NCBI RefSeq assembly: GCF_005502465.1
Contig: NZ_SCOT01000011.1
Location: 40,439 to 104,438 of the forward strand
Origin: Sphingopyxis sp. L1A2A
GTDB taxonomy: Bacteria; Pseudomonadota; Alphaproteobacteria; Sphingomonadales; Sphingomonadaceae
DNA: 64,000 nt
Direction: 5' to 3'
Below the pieces are notes generated by a model. It was not told where the DNA came from. It saw only the letters and a program-made list of their open reading frames with translations, and ran no database searches. This document shows, piece after piece, positions 17,620 through 26,368 of the stretch (the stretch's first letter is position 1; each line of letters begins with the position of its first letter). A program made the position numbers and the translations under genes.

Positions 17620-18555
17620 ATGCCCATTGATCCTGCCCTCGCGCCGCTGCTCGACATGATGAACGCGCTGCCGCACATGAACGCGCCCTTCGATCCTGCC
17701 GCGCTGCGCCTCGCTGACGAACAGCCGATGCCTGTCCCCAAGGCCGGCGTGGCCGAGGTCCGCGATGTGACGCTCGACACCAGCGCCGGAGCCGTGAAGG
17801 CGCGCCTTTATCACCCCATGCCCGGCACGACGCTGCCACTGCTCGTCTTCATCCACGGCGGCGGCTGGGTGTTCGGGACGCTCGACACCCATGATCCGCT
17901 GTGCCGCGCGCTCGCCGCCGCCGCCGAGGTCGCGGTGCTCTCGCTCGAATATCCGCGCGCGCCCGAGCATCGCTTTCCGACCGCGCTCGATACCGTCCGC
18001 GCCGCCGTGGTGACTGCCGCCGCAGAGGCCAGCACCCTCGGCATCGACGCTAGCCGGATCGCGGTCGGCGGCGACAGCGCGGGCGGCAATTTGTCCGCCG
18101 CTCTGTGCCTCGCGACGCGCGACGAAGGCGGCCCCGCGATCGCGCACCAGCTGCTCCTCTATCCCGTCATCGACAATGACTTCACCCGCGCCTCCCATAT
18201 CGAAAACGCCACCGGCTATATGCTGAGCAGCGAAATGATGCAGTGGTTCTGGGCGCAATATCTGGGCGATGCCGGTCGCGCCGCTGGCGCGCTCGCGACC
18301 CCGATCCGCGCCGACAGCCTCGCCGGCCTGCCGTCGGCGACCATCGTCACCGCCGAGTATGACCCGCTGCGCGACGAAGGCATCGCCTATGCCGAGCGGC
18401 TGAAGGCGGCGGGCGTGACGGTGACGCACGACCATTTCCCCGGCGTGATCCACGGCTTTGCCAGCATGCTGGGCATGTTGCCGCAGGCCGATGTCGCGGT
18501 GGGAACGGCGGCCCGGGGATTGCGGGCCGCCTTCGCGATGGAAGCCGTGGCGTAA
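17620..18555 (+). CDS. Alpha/beta hydrolase, HSL-family (family IV) esterase
   Basis: The 311-aa esterase has the oxyanion motif HGGGW (residues ~82-86), the nucleophile elbow GDSAGG (~153-158), an acid in AEYDPLRDEG (~250) and the catalytic histidine in VIHGF. These are hallmarks of the hormone-sensitive-lipase family, which hydrolyses short acyl or aryl esters. Removing acyl groups from a steroid ester is plausible. The start at 17620 has CCGGAGAG upstream. The gene is divergent from the LuxR regulator. Confidence 0.9.
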   Translation: MPIDPALAPLLDMMNALPHMNAPFDPAALRLADEQPMPVPKAGVAEVRDVTLDTSAGAVKARLYHPMPGTTLPLLVFIHGGGWVFGTLDTHDPLCRALAAAAEVAVLSLEYPRAPEHRFPTALDTVRAAVVTAAAEASTLGIDASRIAVGGDSAGGNLSAALCLATRDEGGPAIAHQLLLYPVIDNDFTRASHIENATGYMLSSEMMQWFWAQYLGDAGRAAGALATPIRADSLAGLPSATIVTAEYDPLRDEGIAYAERLKAAGVTVTHDHFPGVIHGFASMLGMLPQADVAVGTAARGLRAAFAMEAVA

Positions 18556-18583
18556 CGGCGGTGCCGGGATCTGCGCCGTCGCG

Positions 18584-19360
18584 TCAGACCCCGTAACCGC
18601 CCGCGACCGCAATCTGCTGCCCCGTGACATAGGCAGCTTTGGACGAAGCAAGGAAGACAGCGGCATGACCGATTTCCTCGGAACGACCCCAACGCTTGAG
18701 CGCGAGGTTCTTGTGCACCTCGGCGGTCCATGCGTCGTCGAACACGCCTTGTTTCGACAGCTCGAGGAACATCCCCGCCTCGATCACGCCGACGAGGATG
18801 GAGTTGGCGCGGATGCCATATCGGCCCTCCTCGCGCGCGATGCCCTTGACCAGCGCTTCATTCGCGGCCTTCGGCGCAACCGACAGGCCGTCCTTGTCGG
18901 GCCAGCGCAGGTCGCCCGCCGACCCCAGATGGACGAACGAGCCGCCGCCCTGCGCGCGCATGTGCGGAAGGATCAGGTGCGCGGCGAAGAAAAAGCCGTG
19001 CACCTCGACGTCGATCGCGCGGCGCCATTGTTGGGGCGTCGTCTCGGCGAGATGGACCTGCGCGACGAGCGGGCCGGCGCCCCACAGCATGGTGTGGATG
19101 CGCCCGTGCGCCGCGATGGCGTCGGCGATAGCGGCGGCCAGCGCGGCGTCATCGGTGACGTCGCATTGGTGCAGGCTCGCCTTGCGGCCCGATGCCTCGA
19201 TGTTTCGGGCGAGCGCTTCGGCGTCCGCCTGTTTCGAGCGCCAGACGATCGCGACGTCGCTTCCCGCGGCGGCAAATTCGCCCGCGACTGCGGCACCGAT
19301 GCCGCCGGTCGCGCCGAAAATCAGCGTCGCGCCCTCGGGAAACTGCGAACCTTCACCCAT
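18584..19360 (-). CDS. Atypical SDR-family oxidoreductase lacking the catalytic tyrosine
   Basis: The 258-aa Rossmann protein has the SDR cofactor loop GATGGIG (residues ~14-20) and the usual C-terminal GQQIAVAGGYGV. The active-site YxxxK reads SVAPK here, so serine replaces the catalytic tyrosine (minus-strand codons CTG TCG GTT GCG CCG AAG). The ATG at 19360 has AGGAGGGTGAAG upstream, which excludes the longer frame to 19438. It is divergent from the KshA-like gene across a shared operator region. It may be an SDR with altered chemistry or a non-catalytic protein. Confidence 0.75.
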   Translation of the reverse strand: MGEGSQFPEGATLIFGATGGIGAAVAGEFAAAGSDVAIVWRSKQADAEALARNIEASGRKASLHQCDVTDDAALAAAIADAIAAHGRIHTMLWGAGPLVAQVHLAETTPQQWRRAIDVEVHGFFFAAHLILPHMRAQGGGSFVHLGSAGDLRWPDKDGLSVAPKAANEALVKGIAREEGRYGIRANSILVGVIEAGMFLELSKQGVFDDAWTAEVHKNLALKRWGRSEEIGHAAVFLASSKAAYVTGQQIAVAGGYGV

Positions 19361-19424
19361 CTTCACCCTCCTTGATCCACAAAATATTGCATAATGTCGG
19401 CAATAGTGAGATATGTTATCGAAA

Positions 19425-19454
19425 TGCGATGATTTCACAAGTTGTGAAAACGCA
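19425..19454. promoter_or_regulatory. TGCGTA-N18-TACGCA dyad operator (site 4)
   Basis: TGCGAT (19425-19430), 18-bp spacer, AACGCA (19449-19454), in the gap between divergent SDR and KshA-like genes. The spacer itself contains a perfect 17-bp palindrome, TTTCACAA-G-TTGTGAAA (19433-19449), which may be a second operator. Confidence 0.5.
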
Positions 19455-19499
19455 AAACGACAATGCCTGATGCAAACCGGGCATGATGGGAGATTTTCA

Positions 19500-20579
19500 A
19501 TGGCGACAACCGCAGACTATGGACTGGGCGACCAGGTCTTTCCGCGCGGCTGGTTCATGATCGCCGCCGCCGCCGAACTGGAAGGGACGACCCCGCTCGC
19601 CGTCCGCTTCTTTGGCCGTGACCGGGTGCTTTATCGCGGCGAGTCGGGACAAGTTTATCTGGTCGACGCCTATTGCCCGCATATGGGCGCGCATCTGGCG
19701 AAGAATGAAACGAGCTTCGTGATCCGCGACAACGAGCATGTGCAGGGCGAATCGATCCGCTGCCCCTATCATGGCTGGCGCTTTGGCCCCGACGGCAAGT
19801 GCAACCAGATCCCCTATTCGCCGCAGAAAATCCCGGCGGCGGCGAAGCTCGAAAACTGGCCGGTGATCGAGCGCGCGGGCTGCATCTGGATGTGGCACGA
19901 TCCCGAGGGGCTCGAGCCCGAATATGACCTGCCGTCCTTCGAGGAATATGATCAGCCGCATTGGGTAAAATGGGAACTCGACCGGCTGGGCGAGCTCGCC
20001 AGCCATCCCGTCGAGATCCTCGACAATATGGCCGACCGCGCCCATTTCGAACCCGTCCACGGCAATGACGCCGTCGACGTCTTTGAAAATGATTTCGACG
20101 GCCACCGCGTCGTCCAGCGGCTGCGCGCGGGGCACCGCACGCTCCAGGGCGACGCCCCGCTCGAAACCGACACCTGGTATACCGGTCCGGGCATTCTGCA
20201 ATCGCGCATGTCGGGGCAATTTCCCTCGATCATCATGATCGCCCACACCCCCGTCGACGACGGCGTGGTGAAGGTGTGGCACGCGCTGCTGGTCAAGGTG
20301 CCCAACGCCGAGCCGACAGCGGACGACGTCGCGATGGCGCGCGCCTATCAGGCCGCGGCCTGCGCCGCCTTTGCGCAGGATTTCGAAATCTGGTCGAACA
20401 AGAAACCGTGCATCAACCCCATGGCGGTGCAGGGTGACGGCCCGATCGGCAAGCTCCGCATCTGGTATCGCCAATTCTACAACAGCCGGGCGCGCGCCGA
20501 GGAATATCAGAAGCGCGTCAACGGCACGCACGTCACCCGCGGCACCTTGTCCGCGCCGTTCGAACAGAAGGTCGCCTGA
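19500..20579 (+). CDS. kshA: Rieske oxygenase, KshA-like (3-ketosteroid 9alpha-hydroxylase oxygenase component)
   Basis: The 359-aa protein has the Rieske ligands CPHMGAHL and CPYHGW (residues ~58-90), then a mononuclear-iron motif in EILDNMADRAHFEPVH (~180). The layout and the AHFEPVH/QFYNSRA segments match KshA-type oxygenases that hydroxylate C9 of the steroid nucleus before ring B opens. The length is slightly under the usual ~380-390. The ATG at 19500 follows GGGAGATTTTCA. No KshB reductase gene is present, so electrons must come from elsewhere. Assignment to C9 hydroxylation is likely but not certain. Confidence 0.75.
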   Translation: MATTADYGLGDQVFPRGWFMIAAAAELEGTTPLAVRFFGRDRVLYRGESGQVYLVDAYCPHMGAHLAKNETSFVIRDNEHVQGESIRCPYHGWRFGPDGKCNQIPYSPQKIPAAAKLENWPVIERAGCIWMWHDPEGLEPEYDLPSFEEYDQPHWVKWELDRLGELASHPVEILDNMADRAHFEPVHGNDAVDVFENDFDGHRVVQRLRAGHRTLQGDAPLETDTWYTGPGILQSRMSGQFPSIIMIAHTPVDDGVVKVWHALLVKVPNAEPTADDVAMARAYQAAACAAFAQDFEIWSNKKPCINPMAVQGDGPIGKLRIWYRQFYNSRARAEEYQKRVNGTHVTRGTLSAPFEQKVA

Positions 20580-20614
20580 CGGCGACATAACATACAGAAA
20601 TCAGGAGAAAATGC

Positions 20615-21409
20615 GTGGCAAGACTCGCGGGTAAAGTTGCGATTATAACGGGCGGCGCCCAGGGCATGGGCGCCGCGACCGCGCGGCTCTTCGCGGCCGA
20701 GGGCGCCAAGGTGGTGCTCTGCGACGTGATCGAGGACAAGGGGCAGGAAACCGCGCGCGACATCGGCGAGGGTGCCGTCTTCGAGAAGCTCGACGTGCGA
20801 TCGGAAGCCGACTGGGAACGCGTCGTCGCCGCGACGGTCGCGCGCTTCGGCAAGCTCGACATCCTCATCAACAATGCCGCGGTCGTGCATTTCAGCCCGA
20901 TCGAGGCGATGCCCGCCGAGGACATCGAACGCGTCCTCGCGATTAATGTCATGGGAACAATGCTCGGCGCCAAATATGCCGCGCGCGCGATGACCGAGGC
21001 CGGGCGCGGCGTGATCGTCAACATCTCGTCGGTCGACGGTCTTCGCGGCTGCAACGGCCTGTCCGCCTATACCGCGAGCAAATGGGCGGTCCGCGGCCTG
21101 TCGAAGTCGCTCGCCTATGAACTGGGCCCGCGCGGCATTCGCGTCTGCACCGTCCACCCCGGCGGCGTGAACACGCAGATGGGCAATCCGACGGGCCTCA
21201 CCGGCGACGCACTCAACATCGGCTATGAACGCGTGCCGCTTCAGCGGATCGGCGAGCCCGAGGAAATCGCGCGCGCCAGCCTGTTCATCGCGTCCGACGA
21301 TGCCAGCTATATCAGCGGCGCCGAACTGGCCGTCGATGGCGGCTGGTCGGCGGGCTATTATCAGCCCTTCCTGCCCGGCGCCCCAGCAAGCCTGATGGGG
21401 CAGCCGTGA
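20615..21409 (+). CDS. SDR, 3alpha/20beta-hydroxysteroid dehydrogenase-like
   Basis: The 264-aa classical SDR has TGGAQGMG (~13-20), NNAA (~87), ISSVDG and the catalytic YTASK (~150). The stretch around VDGLRGCNGLSAYTASK is very like the 3alpha,20beta-HSD/FabG3 group. The residue pattern LCDVIE after beta-2 suggests NAD(H). The GTG at 20615 is the start because CAGGAG precedes it; an ATG four bases earlier is out of frame and stops at once. It lies 35 bp after kshA. Confidence 0.85.
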   Translation: MARLAGKVAIITGGAQGMGAATARLFAAEGAKVVLCDVIEDKGQETARDIGEGAVFEKLDVRSEADWERVVAATVARFGKLDILINNAAVVHFSPIEAMPAEDIERVLAINVMGTMLGAKYAARAMTEAGRGVIVNISSVDGLRGCNGLSAYTASKWAVRGLSKSLAYELGPRGIRVCTVHPGGVNTQMGNPTGLTGDALNIGYERVPLQRIGEPEEIARASLFIASDDASYISGAELAVDGGWSAGYYQPFLPGAPASLMGQP

Positions 21410-21442
21410 TGCGCGCGAACCTGGGCTGAGGGACGGGCGGCG

Positions 21443-22711
21443 ATGCAAACGTCTGTCGGCATCGCCGACCCGTTCACCCCGGTCCAGATCGGGCCGATCA
21501 GCCTGCGCAATCGCTTCATCCGTTCGGGCGCGAACGAGATGATGAGCAAGGCAACCTTCCCCACGCGCGCGCTGATGGATTTCCACCGCGCCTATGCCCG
21601 CGGCGGCGTGGGGATGACGACGCTCGCCTATCTCGCGGTCTCGCCCGACGGGCGCACGCTGCCCGGACAGGGGATGCTGAGCCGCAACAGCGTGCCGCAT
21701 TACCGCGCGGTCACCGATGCCATCCACGCCGAAGGCGCCAAGGCGTCGGCGCAGATCACCCACGGCGGCAGCTTTTGCCAGATCGACGACCTGTCGACCC
21801 CGCGCGCGATGTCGGCATCGGCCGGGATCGACAAGATGGGGGTGCTGAAGGGCCGCTTTTTCCAGCGTGCGATGACGCACGCCGACATGGAGATGGTGAC
21901 GGGCGAGTTCGTGCGCGCCGCCGAGCTTGCCGAACAAGCTGGTTTCGATGCGCTCGAAATCCATATGGGGCATGGCTATCTGCTCAACCAGTTCATCTCC
22001 CCGCTCTCCAATTTCCGCAAGGATGGCTATGGCGGATCGGCCGCGAACCGCGTGCGCTTTCCGGCCGAGGTGCTGGCGGCGGTCAAGCGGGCGACCGGCG
22101 GGCGGCTCGCGATCCTCGCCAAGATCAACCTGATGGATGCGGTGCCGGGGGGCGCGACGGTCGACGATGCGATTGTAACCGCGCGCGCGCTCGAAGCGGC
22201 GGGCGCCGACATGCTGGTGCTGTCGGCGGGGCGCAACATCGAAAGCACTTGGGCGATGTTCGGCAGCGCGCTGCCCTATGACGACCTCGCCGCGATGCAG
22301 GGCGGCCTGCTGGCGAAACTCCAATTCGCGATCCTCAAGCGGAGCGTGCCGAAGCTGCCCCCGTTTAACGAAAATTACCTGATGGAACCCGCGCTGAAGC
22401 TGAAGGCGGCGCTCGGCCGGACGCCGATGAAGCTCGCCTATCTGGGCGGCATCCAGTCGCTAGCCGGGGCACGGCAAGCGGCGGCCGAAGGGTTCGATGC
22501 GATCGCTTTGGCGCGCGCGCTGATCCACGATCCCGGATTGATCGCAAAATGGCAGAGCGGGGCCAGTGATGTTTCGGGCTGCACCGCGTGCAACCGCTGC
22601 GTCGCCGCGATGTACGGCCCGTCGGGAACGCATTGTCCGGAGGTCGGCAACGCGTTCGATCCCGGACTCAAGGACATATTTGCGGGAGAGAAATATGCCG
22701 AGCCTGCTTGA
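21443..22711 (+). CDS. Old-yellow-enzyme-family NADH:flavin oxidoreductase with Fe-S-like cysteine motif
   Basis: The 422-aa TIM-barrel flavoprotein has the OYE start (ADPFTPVQIGPISLRNRFIRSG) and the active-site region HGGSFCQ and DALEIHMGHGYLLNQF with SPLSNFRKDGYGG. Near the C terminus are four cysteines spaced C-x2-C-x2-C-x11-C, close to the 4Fe-4S motif of trimethylamine dehydrogenase and dienoyl-CoA reductase. The NAD/FAD half of those enzymes is absent. It likely reduces an activated C=C bond in a steroid intermediate. It overlaps the next SDR gene by 17 bp. Confidence 0.85.
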   Translation: MQTSVGIADPFTPVQIGPISLRNRFIRSGANEMMSKATFPTRALMDFHRAYARGGVGMTTLAYLAVSPDGRTLPGQGMLSRNSVPHYRAVTDAIHAEGAKASAQITHGGSFCQIDDLSTPRAMSASAGIDKMGVLKGRFFQRAMTHADMEMVTGEFVRAAELAEQAGFDALEIHMGHGYLLNQFISPLSNFRKDGYGGSAANRVRFPAEVLAAVKRATGGRLAILAKINLMDAVPGGATVDDAIVTARALEAAGADMLVLSAGRNIESTWAMFGSALPYDDLAAMQGGLLAKLQFAILKRSVPKLPPFNENYLMEPALKLKAALGRTPMKLAYLGGIQSLAGARQAAAEGFDAIALARALIHDPGLIAKWQSGASDVSGCTACNRCVAAMYGPSGTHCPEVGNAFDPGLKDIFAGEKYAEPA

Positions 22712-23480
22712 GAACAAGGTCATCATGATCAGCGGGGTCGGCCCCGGCATGGGACAGGCGATGGCGCGGATCGCCGCCGCCGAGGGCGCGAAAGTCGGGC
22801 TCGGCGCGCGCAACAAAGATTTCATCGATCAAGTCGCCGATGAGATCCGCGCGAACGGCGGCGAAGCGGTCGCGGTGCCGACCGACGTCGGCGATGCGGG
22901 CCAATGCGCGGCGCTGGCGAAAGCAACCGCCGACGCGTTCGGCCGGATCGATGGACTGGTCAACACCGCCTATATCCACGGCGAATGGGTGACGGTGGAC
23001 GAGGCCGATCCCGAGGATTGGGCGCGGGTGTTCGACGTCAATTGCCTCGGCGCGCTCAGGATGACGCAGGCGGTGCTTCCCGCGATGAAAGCACAAGGCG
23101 GCGGCGCGGTGGTCAATGTCGCCACCATGTCACAGGTCAATCCCTTTCCCGGCGAGGGCGGCTATGCCACCGGCAAGGGCGGCCTCACCACCATGACGAA
23201 ACATATGGCCAAGGATCTTGGCCGCTTTAATATCCGGGTCAACGCGACGCGGATGGGCTGGATCGGCGGCAAGCCCGTCTATGATTATATCGACCGTGCG
23301 GCCGCGGGCGGACAGGACCGCGATATGGTGATCGGCGAGATCACCGGGCGCATCCCGCTCGGCGTCATTCCGCCCGAGGAGGATTGCGCGAAGAGCGTGC
23401 TCTTCTTCCTCTCCGATTATGCAAAAATGGTCACCGGCGCGACGCTCGACGTCAACGGCGGCCAGTATATGGCGCCATGA
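22695..23480 (+). CDS. Short-chain dehydrogenase/reductase (SDR)
   Basis: The 261-aa SDR has a GVGPGMG cofactor loop (residues ~14-20), NTAY in place of the usual NNAG (~90), and catalytic YATGK at ~160. The ATG at 22695 follows GGGAGAG and overlaps the OYE gene by 17 bp. The C-terminal VTGATLDVNGGQYM is the standard SDR ending. Part of the kshA operon; the substrate is not evident. Confidence 0.85.
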   Translation: MPSLLENKVIMISGVGPGMGQAMARIAAAEGAKVGLGARNKDFIDQVADEIRANGGEAVAVPTDVGDAGQCAALAKATADAFGRIDGLVNTAYIHGEWVTVDEADPEDWARVFDVNCLGALRMTQAVLPAMKAQGGGAVVNVATMSQVNPFPGEGGYATGKGGLTTMTKHMAKDLGRFNIRVNATRMGWIGGKPVYDYIDRAAAGGQDRDMVIGEITGRIPLGVIPPEEDCAKSVLFFLSDYAKMVTGATLDVNGGQYMAP

Positions 23481-24571
23481 CGATGACGGAGGATCGCATC
23501 CTGTCGCCCGATGTCTGGCGCGATTTCTGTCGGCGGCTGGAGGCCGCGGGCGAGATTATCACCGACGTCGAAGCCGCCGCCAACCCGCTCGACCGCGCCG
23601 AGGGCTATCGCTACCTCACGCGGCTGCTGCGCATCGCGCTCGACATGCAGCTTGAACATGCCGACCCCGATTTCCCCAGCTTCTATGCCGCGTCGCACGA
23701 AACCGCGAAGATCGGCGCCGACAACCCCGACAATATCTATATGAACGCGAGCGTTTCGGGCGCGCGGCGCTATCGCATCCGGGGTCGGCGCGGCAGCGTG
23801 CCGATCCTGAGTTTCGGCACCAAGGCCAATCGCTATGCCGTGGACGGAACGATGGCCTCGACCGGCGAGATCGATTCGGCCGATTTGGCGATCGCCCCCG
23901 ACGGGTCATTCGAGATCATCGTCAGCCGCGAAAAGGCAGATAGCAACTGGCTCCCTCTCGCCGACGACAGCTCGATGGTGATCGTGCGCCAGACCTTTCT
24001 CGACCGCGCGAACGAAGTGCCGGCGACGGTGGAGATCGAAGCGCTCGACGGCCCCGCCCACCCCGCGCCGCTCTCCGCCGACAAGCTCGCGGCGGCGCTG
24101 GAGCGCACCACCGCCTTTGTTGCCGGCACGGCGCGCACCTTTGTCCAGTGGGCCGAGGATTTTCGGACCAACCAGATGAACCGGCTGGCGACGATCGACC
24201 AGGCGCCCTTCTTCCGCGCGGGCGGCGATCCGTCGATCTTCTACCTCCATGGCTGGTGGCAGCTTGAGCCCGGCGAAGCGCTACGCATCGATACGCGCGT
24301 GCCCCGATGCAGCTTCTGGAACTTCCAGCTCGACAATGTCTGGATGGAATCGCTCGACTATCGCCATCACCGCATCCATGTGAACGGGCATAGCGCGCGG
24401 CTGAACGACGACGGCACGCTGACGCTGATCGTCGCGTCGCACGATCCGGGCTTCGGCAACTGGATCGACACCGCGGGGCACCATCAGGGCACCATGTTGC
24501 TGCGCTGGATCGGCGCCGACGACCATCCCATTCCCGAAAGCAGGATAATCCCCCTCGATGACCGACCTTGA
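23477..24571 (+). CDS. DUF1214-domain protein
   Basis: The 364-aa protein's C-terminal ~110 residues match the DUF1214 pattern: FWNFQLDNVWMESLDYR, then IVASHDPGFGNWIDTAGH and MLLRW. DUF1214 proteins have no established enzymatic function. Their genes often sit in catabolic and sterol-related clusters of actinobacteria and sphingomonads. The start at 23477 shares an ATGA overlap with the upstream SDR. It probably works on the same pathway intermediate. Confidence 0.8.
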   Translation: MTMTEDRILSPDVWRDFCRRLEAAGEIITDVEAAANPLDRAEGYRYLTRLLRIALDMQLEHADPDFPSFYAASHETAKIGADNPDNIYMNASVSGARRYRIRGRRGSVPILSFGTKANRYAVDGTMASTGEIDSADLAIAPDGSFEIIVSREKADSNWLPLADDSSMVIVRQTFLDRANEVPATVEIEALDGPAHPAPLSADKLAAALERTTAFVAGTARTFVQWAEDFRTNQMNRLATIDQAPFFRAGGDPSIFYLHGWWQLEPGEALRIDTRVPRCSFWNFQLDNVWMESLDYRHHRIHVNGHSARLNDDGTLTLIVASHDPGFGNWIDTAGHHQGTMLLRWIGADDHPIPESRIIPLDDRP

Positions 24572-25025
24572 ATCCCGCATCGCGCGCCTCGAAGCCGAAA
24601 GCGACATCCGCCGCCTGAAGGCGCGTTACCTCAACGCCTGCGACGCCAAGGATGTGGACGCGATCCGCGCCTGTTTCACCGAGGACGCGGTGATCGATTT
24701 TCCGCCCGTCGGCGAATTCGACCTCAACGGGCTGATCGGCGTGTTCACGCAGATGGCGGCGACCACCCCGATCACCGACGTCCATCAGGGGCATAATGCC
24801 GAGATCGAAGTGAATGGCGATGAAGCCAGCGCGCGCTGGAATCTGGGCTATGCGACCTATGACCCGCGCACCGGGAGCTTCCGGCTGCTCGCCAACTTCT
24901 ATCACGACCGCTATCGCCGCACCCCCAAGGGGTGGCGGATCTGCTACACGCGCTCGGAGCCGCGCGCGATCGTCGACGGCACGCTCACCGAAGATGGGAT
25001 CAAGGCGGGCTGGGTGGCGGGGTAA
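24558..25025 (+). CDS. SnoaL/NTF2-like protein
   Basis: The 155-aa NTF2-like fold protein starts with SDIRRLKARYLNACDAKDVDAI and CFTEDAVIDF, then ends with NFYHDRYRRTPKGWRICY. It is related to the protein at 14715-15161. It could dehydrate or isomerise a hydroxylated intermediate. It overlaps the DUF1214 gene by 14 bp and is the last gene in the kshA operon. Confidence 0.72.
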   Translation: MTDLESRIARLEAESDIRRLKARYLNACDAKDVDAIRACFTEDAVIDFPPVGEFDLNGLIGVFTQMAATTPITDVHQGHNAEIEVNGDEASARWNLGYATYDPRTGSFRLLANFYHDRYRRTPKGWRICYTRSEPRAIVDGTLTEDGIKAGWVAG

Positions 25026-25062
25026 AACGATCGGTTGCCACGCTCTCCATCATCGTCACCCT

Positions 25063-25158
25063 CTAACGAGACACGTGGCTCGTTAGACTTGATCCGGGGT
25101 CCAGTTTGAGGCCGAAGCCGATCGACGCGTCAAGAAAAGCGGGATCCCGGATCAAGTC
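25063..25158. repeat. Intergenic hairpin and REP-like palindrome
   Basis: A perfect hairpin CTAACGAG-N8-CTCGTTAG (25063-25086) is followed by a palindrome with arms GACTTGATCCGGG (25086-25098) and CCCGGATCAAGTC (25146-25158). It sits between the convergent kshA operon and the Lrp/AsnC pair. It probably acts as a bidirectional terminator and resembles the REP-like elements of sphingomonads. No gene is seen in 25026-25248. Confidence 0.55.
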
Positions 25159-25248
25159 CGGGATGACGAAGGGAGATAGAGCAACGGCCGCTTTCCACCC
25201 GTCAACGGTCATTTCGGGGCATTTTTCTGCAATCGATAAAGACCGCGT

Positions 25249-25719
25249 TCAATCGACCAGCGCGCACCAGCGATAATCGTGCTTGATAAAATTCTGCCCC
25301 AGGCTGTAGCGGACGCGCCGGACGCCGGGGATCTTGTCGATCGTCTGATGCAGGAAATCGGTCAGCTCATTGCCGTTTTCGACCAGCGTCATCGCCAGCA
25401 CGTCAGCGCGCCCCAGCGTCGTCGCGACAAAACCGATCTCGGGGAGGCCCGCCAGGCTCTCGGCAACCTTCTCGATGTCCGCGGCGCTGTCCGCCTCGAC
25501 CCAGAGATAGGCGAGGATCGGATTGCGCAGCCGGTTGGCGTTGGTGACCGCGGCGACGCGGATCACCCGGTTGTCGAGCAACCGCTTGAGGCGCGAACGG
25601 ATCGTGCCTTCGGTCAGGTCGAATTCGCGGCCGATCTCGCGGTTCGACACCCGCGCATCATGGCCGAGCCGTTCGATGATCTTGTGATCGAGCTCGTCGA
25701 GGCTGATCCTGGCGCTCAT
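25249..25719 (-). CDS. Lrp/AsnC-family transcriptional regulator
   Basis: The 156-aa protein has an N-terminal winged helix-turn-helix (LDHKIIERLGHDARVSNREIG, then TEGTIRSRLKRL). It ends in a C-terminal RAM/ASNC ligand-sensing domain (residues ~70-150). The ATG at 25719 overlaps the upstream gene's TGA in an ATGA and has GGAGTG upstream, so the two regulators are co-translated. Lrp-type proteins bind DNA as dimers to octamers. This pair is divergent from kstD and shares the upstream operator region. Confidence 0.88.
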   Translation of the reverse strand: MSARISLDELDHKIIERLGHDARVSNREIGREFDLTEGTIRSRLKRLLDNRVIRVAAVTNANRLRNPILAYLWVEADSAADIEKVAESLAGLPEIGFVATTLGRADVLAMTLVENGNELTDFLHQTIDKIPGVRRVRYSLGQNFIKHDYRWCALVD

Positions 25720-26237
25720 AGCGGTGCCCACTCCGGATTATATTTGAAAACCTTGAGCGCGAGGCTGGGGAACAGCCGTTCGACCCCGTCGATCTTGGCG
25801 ATCACACCGGTCAGAAGATGCTGCATCTCCTCCAGCGTCTCGGCCACCACCTGGATTTCGAGGTCATGCGTTCCGATCGCCACATTGACGGTGATGACGC
25901 GCTCCAGCTCGGCGATCTCGGCGCCGACATCGCCCGCCGACCGTCCCTTCACCTGCACCCCGACGGGCGCCAAATAGCCAAAGCCCATCGCCGAAAGGTC
26001 GCGCATCGCGACGACGCGCACCATGCTGGCATCCTCCAGCCGGCGCAGCCGCGTGCGCACCGTCGCTTCATTCAGCCCCATCTCGCGCGCGATGTCGCGG
26101 TTTGCGATCCGGCCATTCTTGCGAAGCGCGGCGATGATCTGCTCATCGACATCGTCGAGCGCCGGCAGCCCGTCCCCCTGGTTCGCGTTCGCGGCCTTGC
26201 CCCGCGTCCTTTTTCCGGCCTTGGTTGCGGTGCGCAA
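25716..26237 (-). CDS. Lrp/AsnC-family transcriptional regulator
   Basis: The 173-aa protein has a lysine/arginine-rich N-terminal tail (~28 residues), then a winged HTH (LDDVDEQIIAALRKNGRIANRDIA, NEATVRTRLRRL) and a RAM domain. It is a paralogue of the following gene. The two may form heteromers. The start at 26237 faces kstD across a 223-bp gap with one dyad operator (26369-26398). I infer a role in controlling kstD and its own synthesis. Confidence 0.87.
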   Translation of the reverse strand: MRTATKAGKRTRGKAANANQGDGLPALDDVDEQIIAALRKNGRIANRDIAREMGLNEATVRTRLRRLEDASMVRVVAMRDLSAMGFGYLAPVGVQVKGRSAGDVGAEIAELERVITVNVAIGTHDLEIQVVAETLEEMQHLLTGVIAKIDGVERLFPSLALKVFKYNPEWAPL

Positions 26238-26368
26238 CGCCTATTCTCCCCAGCTAAACCAGCACCCTGTGCGACGGCGCATCGACGTCATCCATATAGC
26301 TTCCCACAGACCGCATCGCCGCGCCTCTGTCAACATTCATCGAATACGGTGCAGAATATATAACAGTT

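Noticed and set aside
14448..17630. A very long open frame on the plus strand (over 1000 codons)
   Set aside because: It is antisense to the sulfotransferase, NTF2-like and LuxR genes. The product is rich in Arg, His, Asp and Gly with no fold, a usual side effect of GC-rich codon bias.
19500..20579. Aromatic-ring-hydroxylating dioxygenase alpha subunit
   Set aside because: The protein is shorter, no beta-subunit gene follows, and the layout and neighbours fit KshA-type enzymes better.
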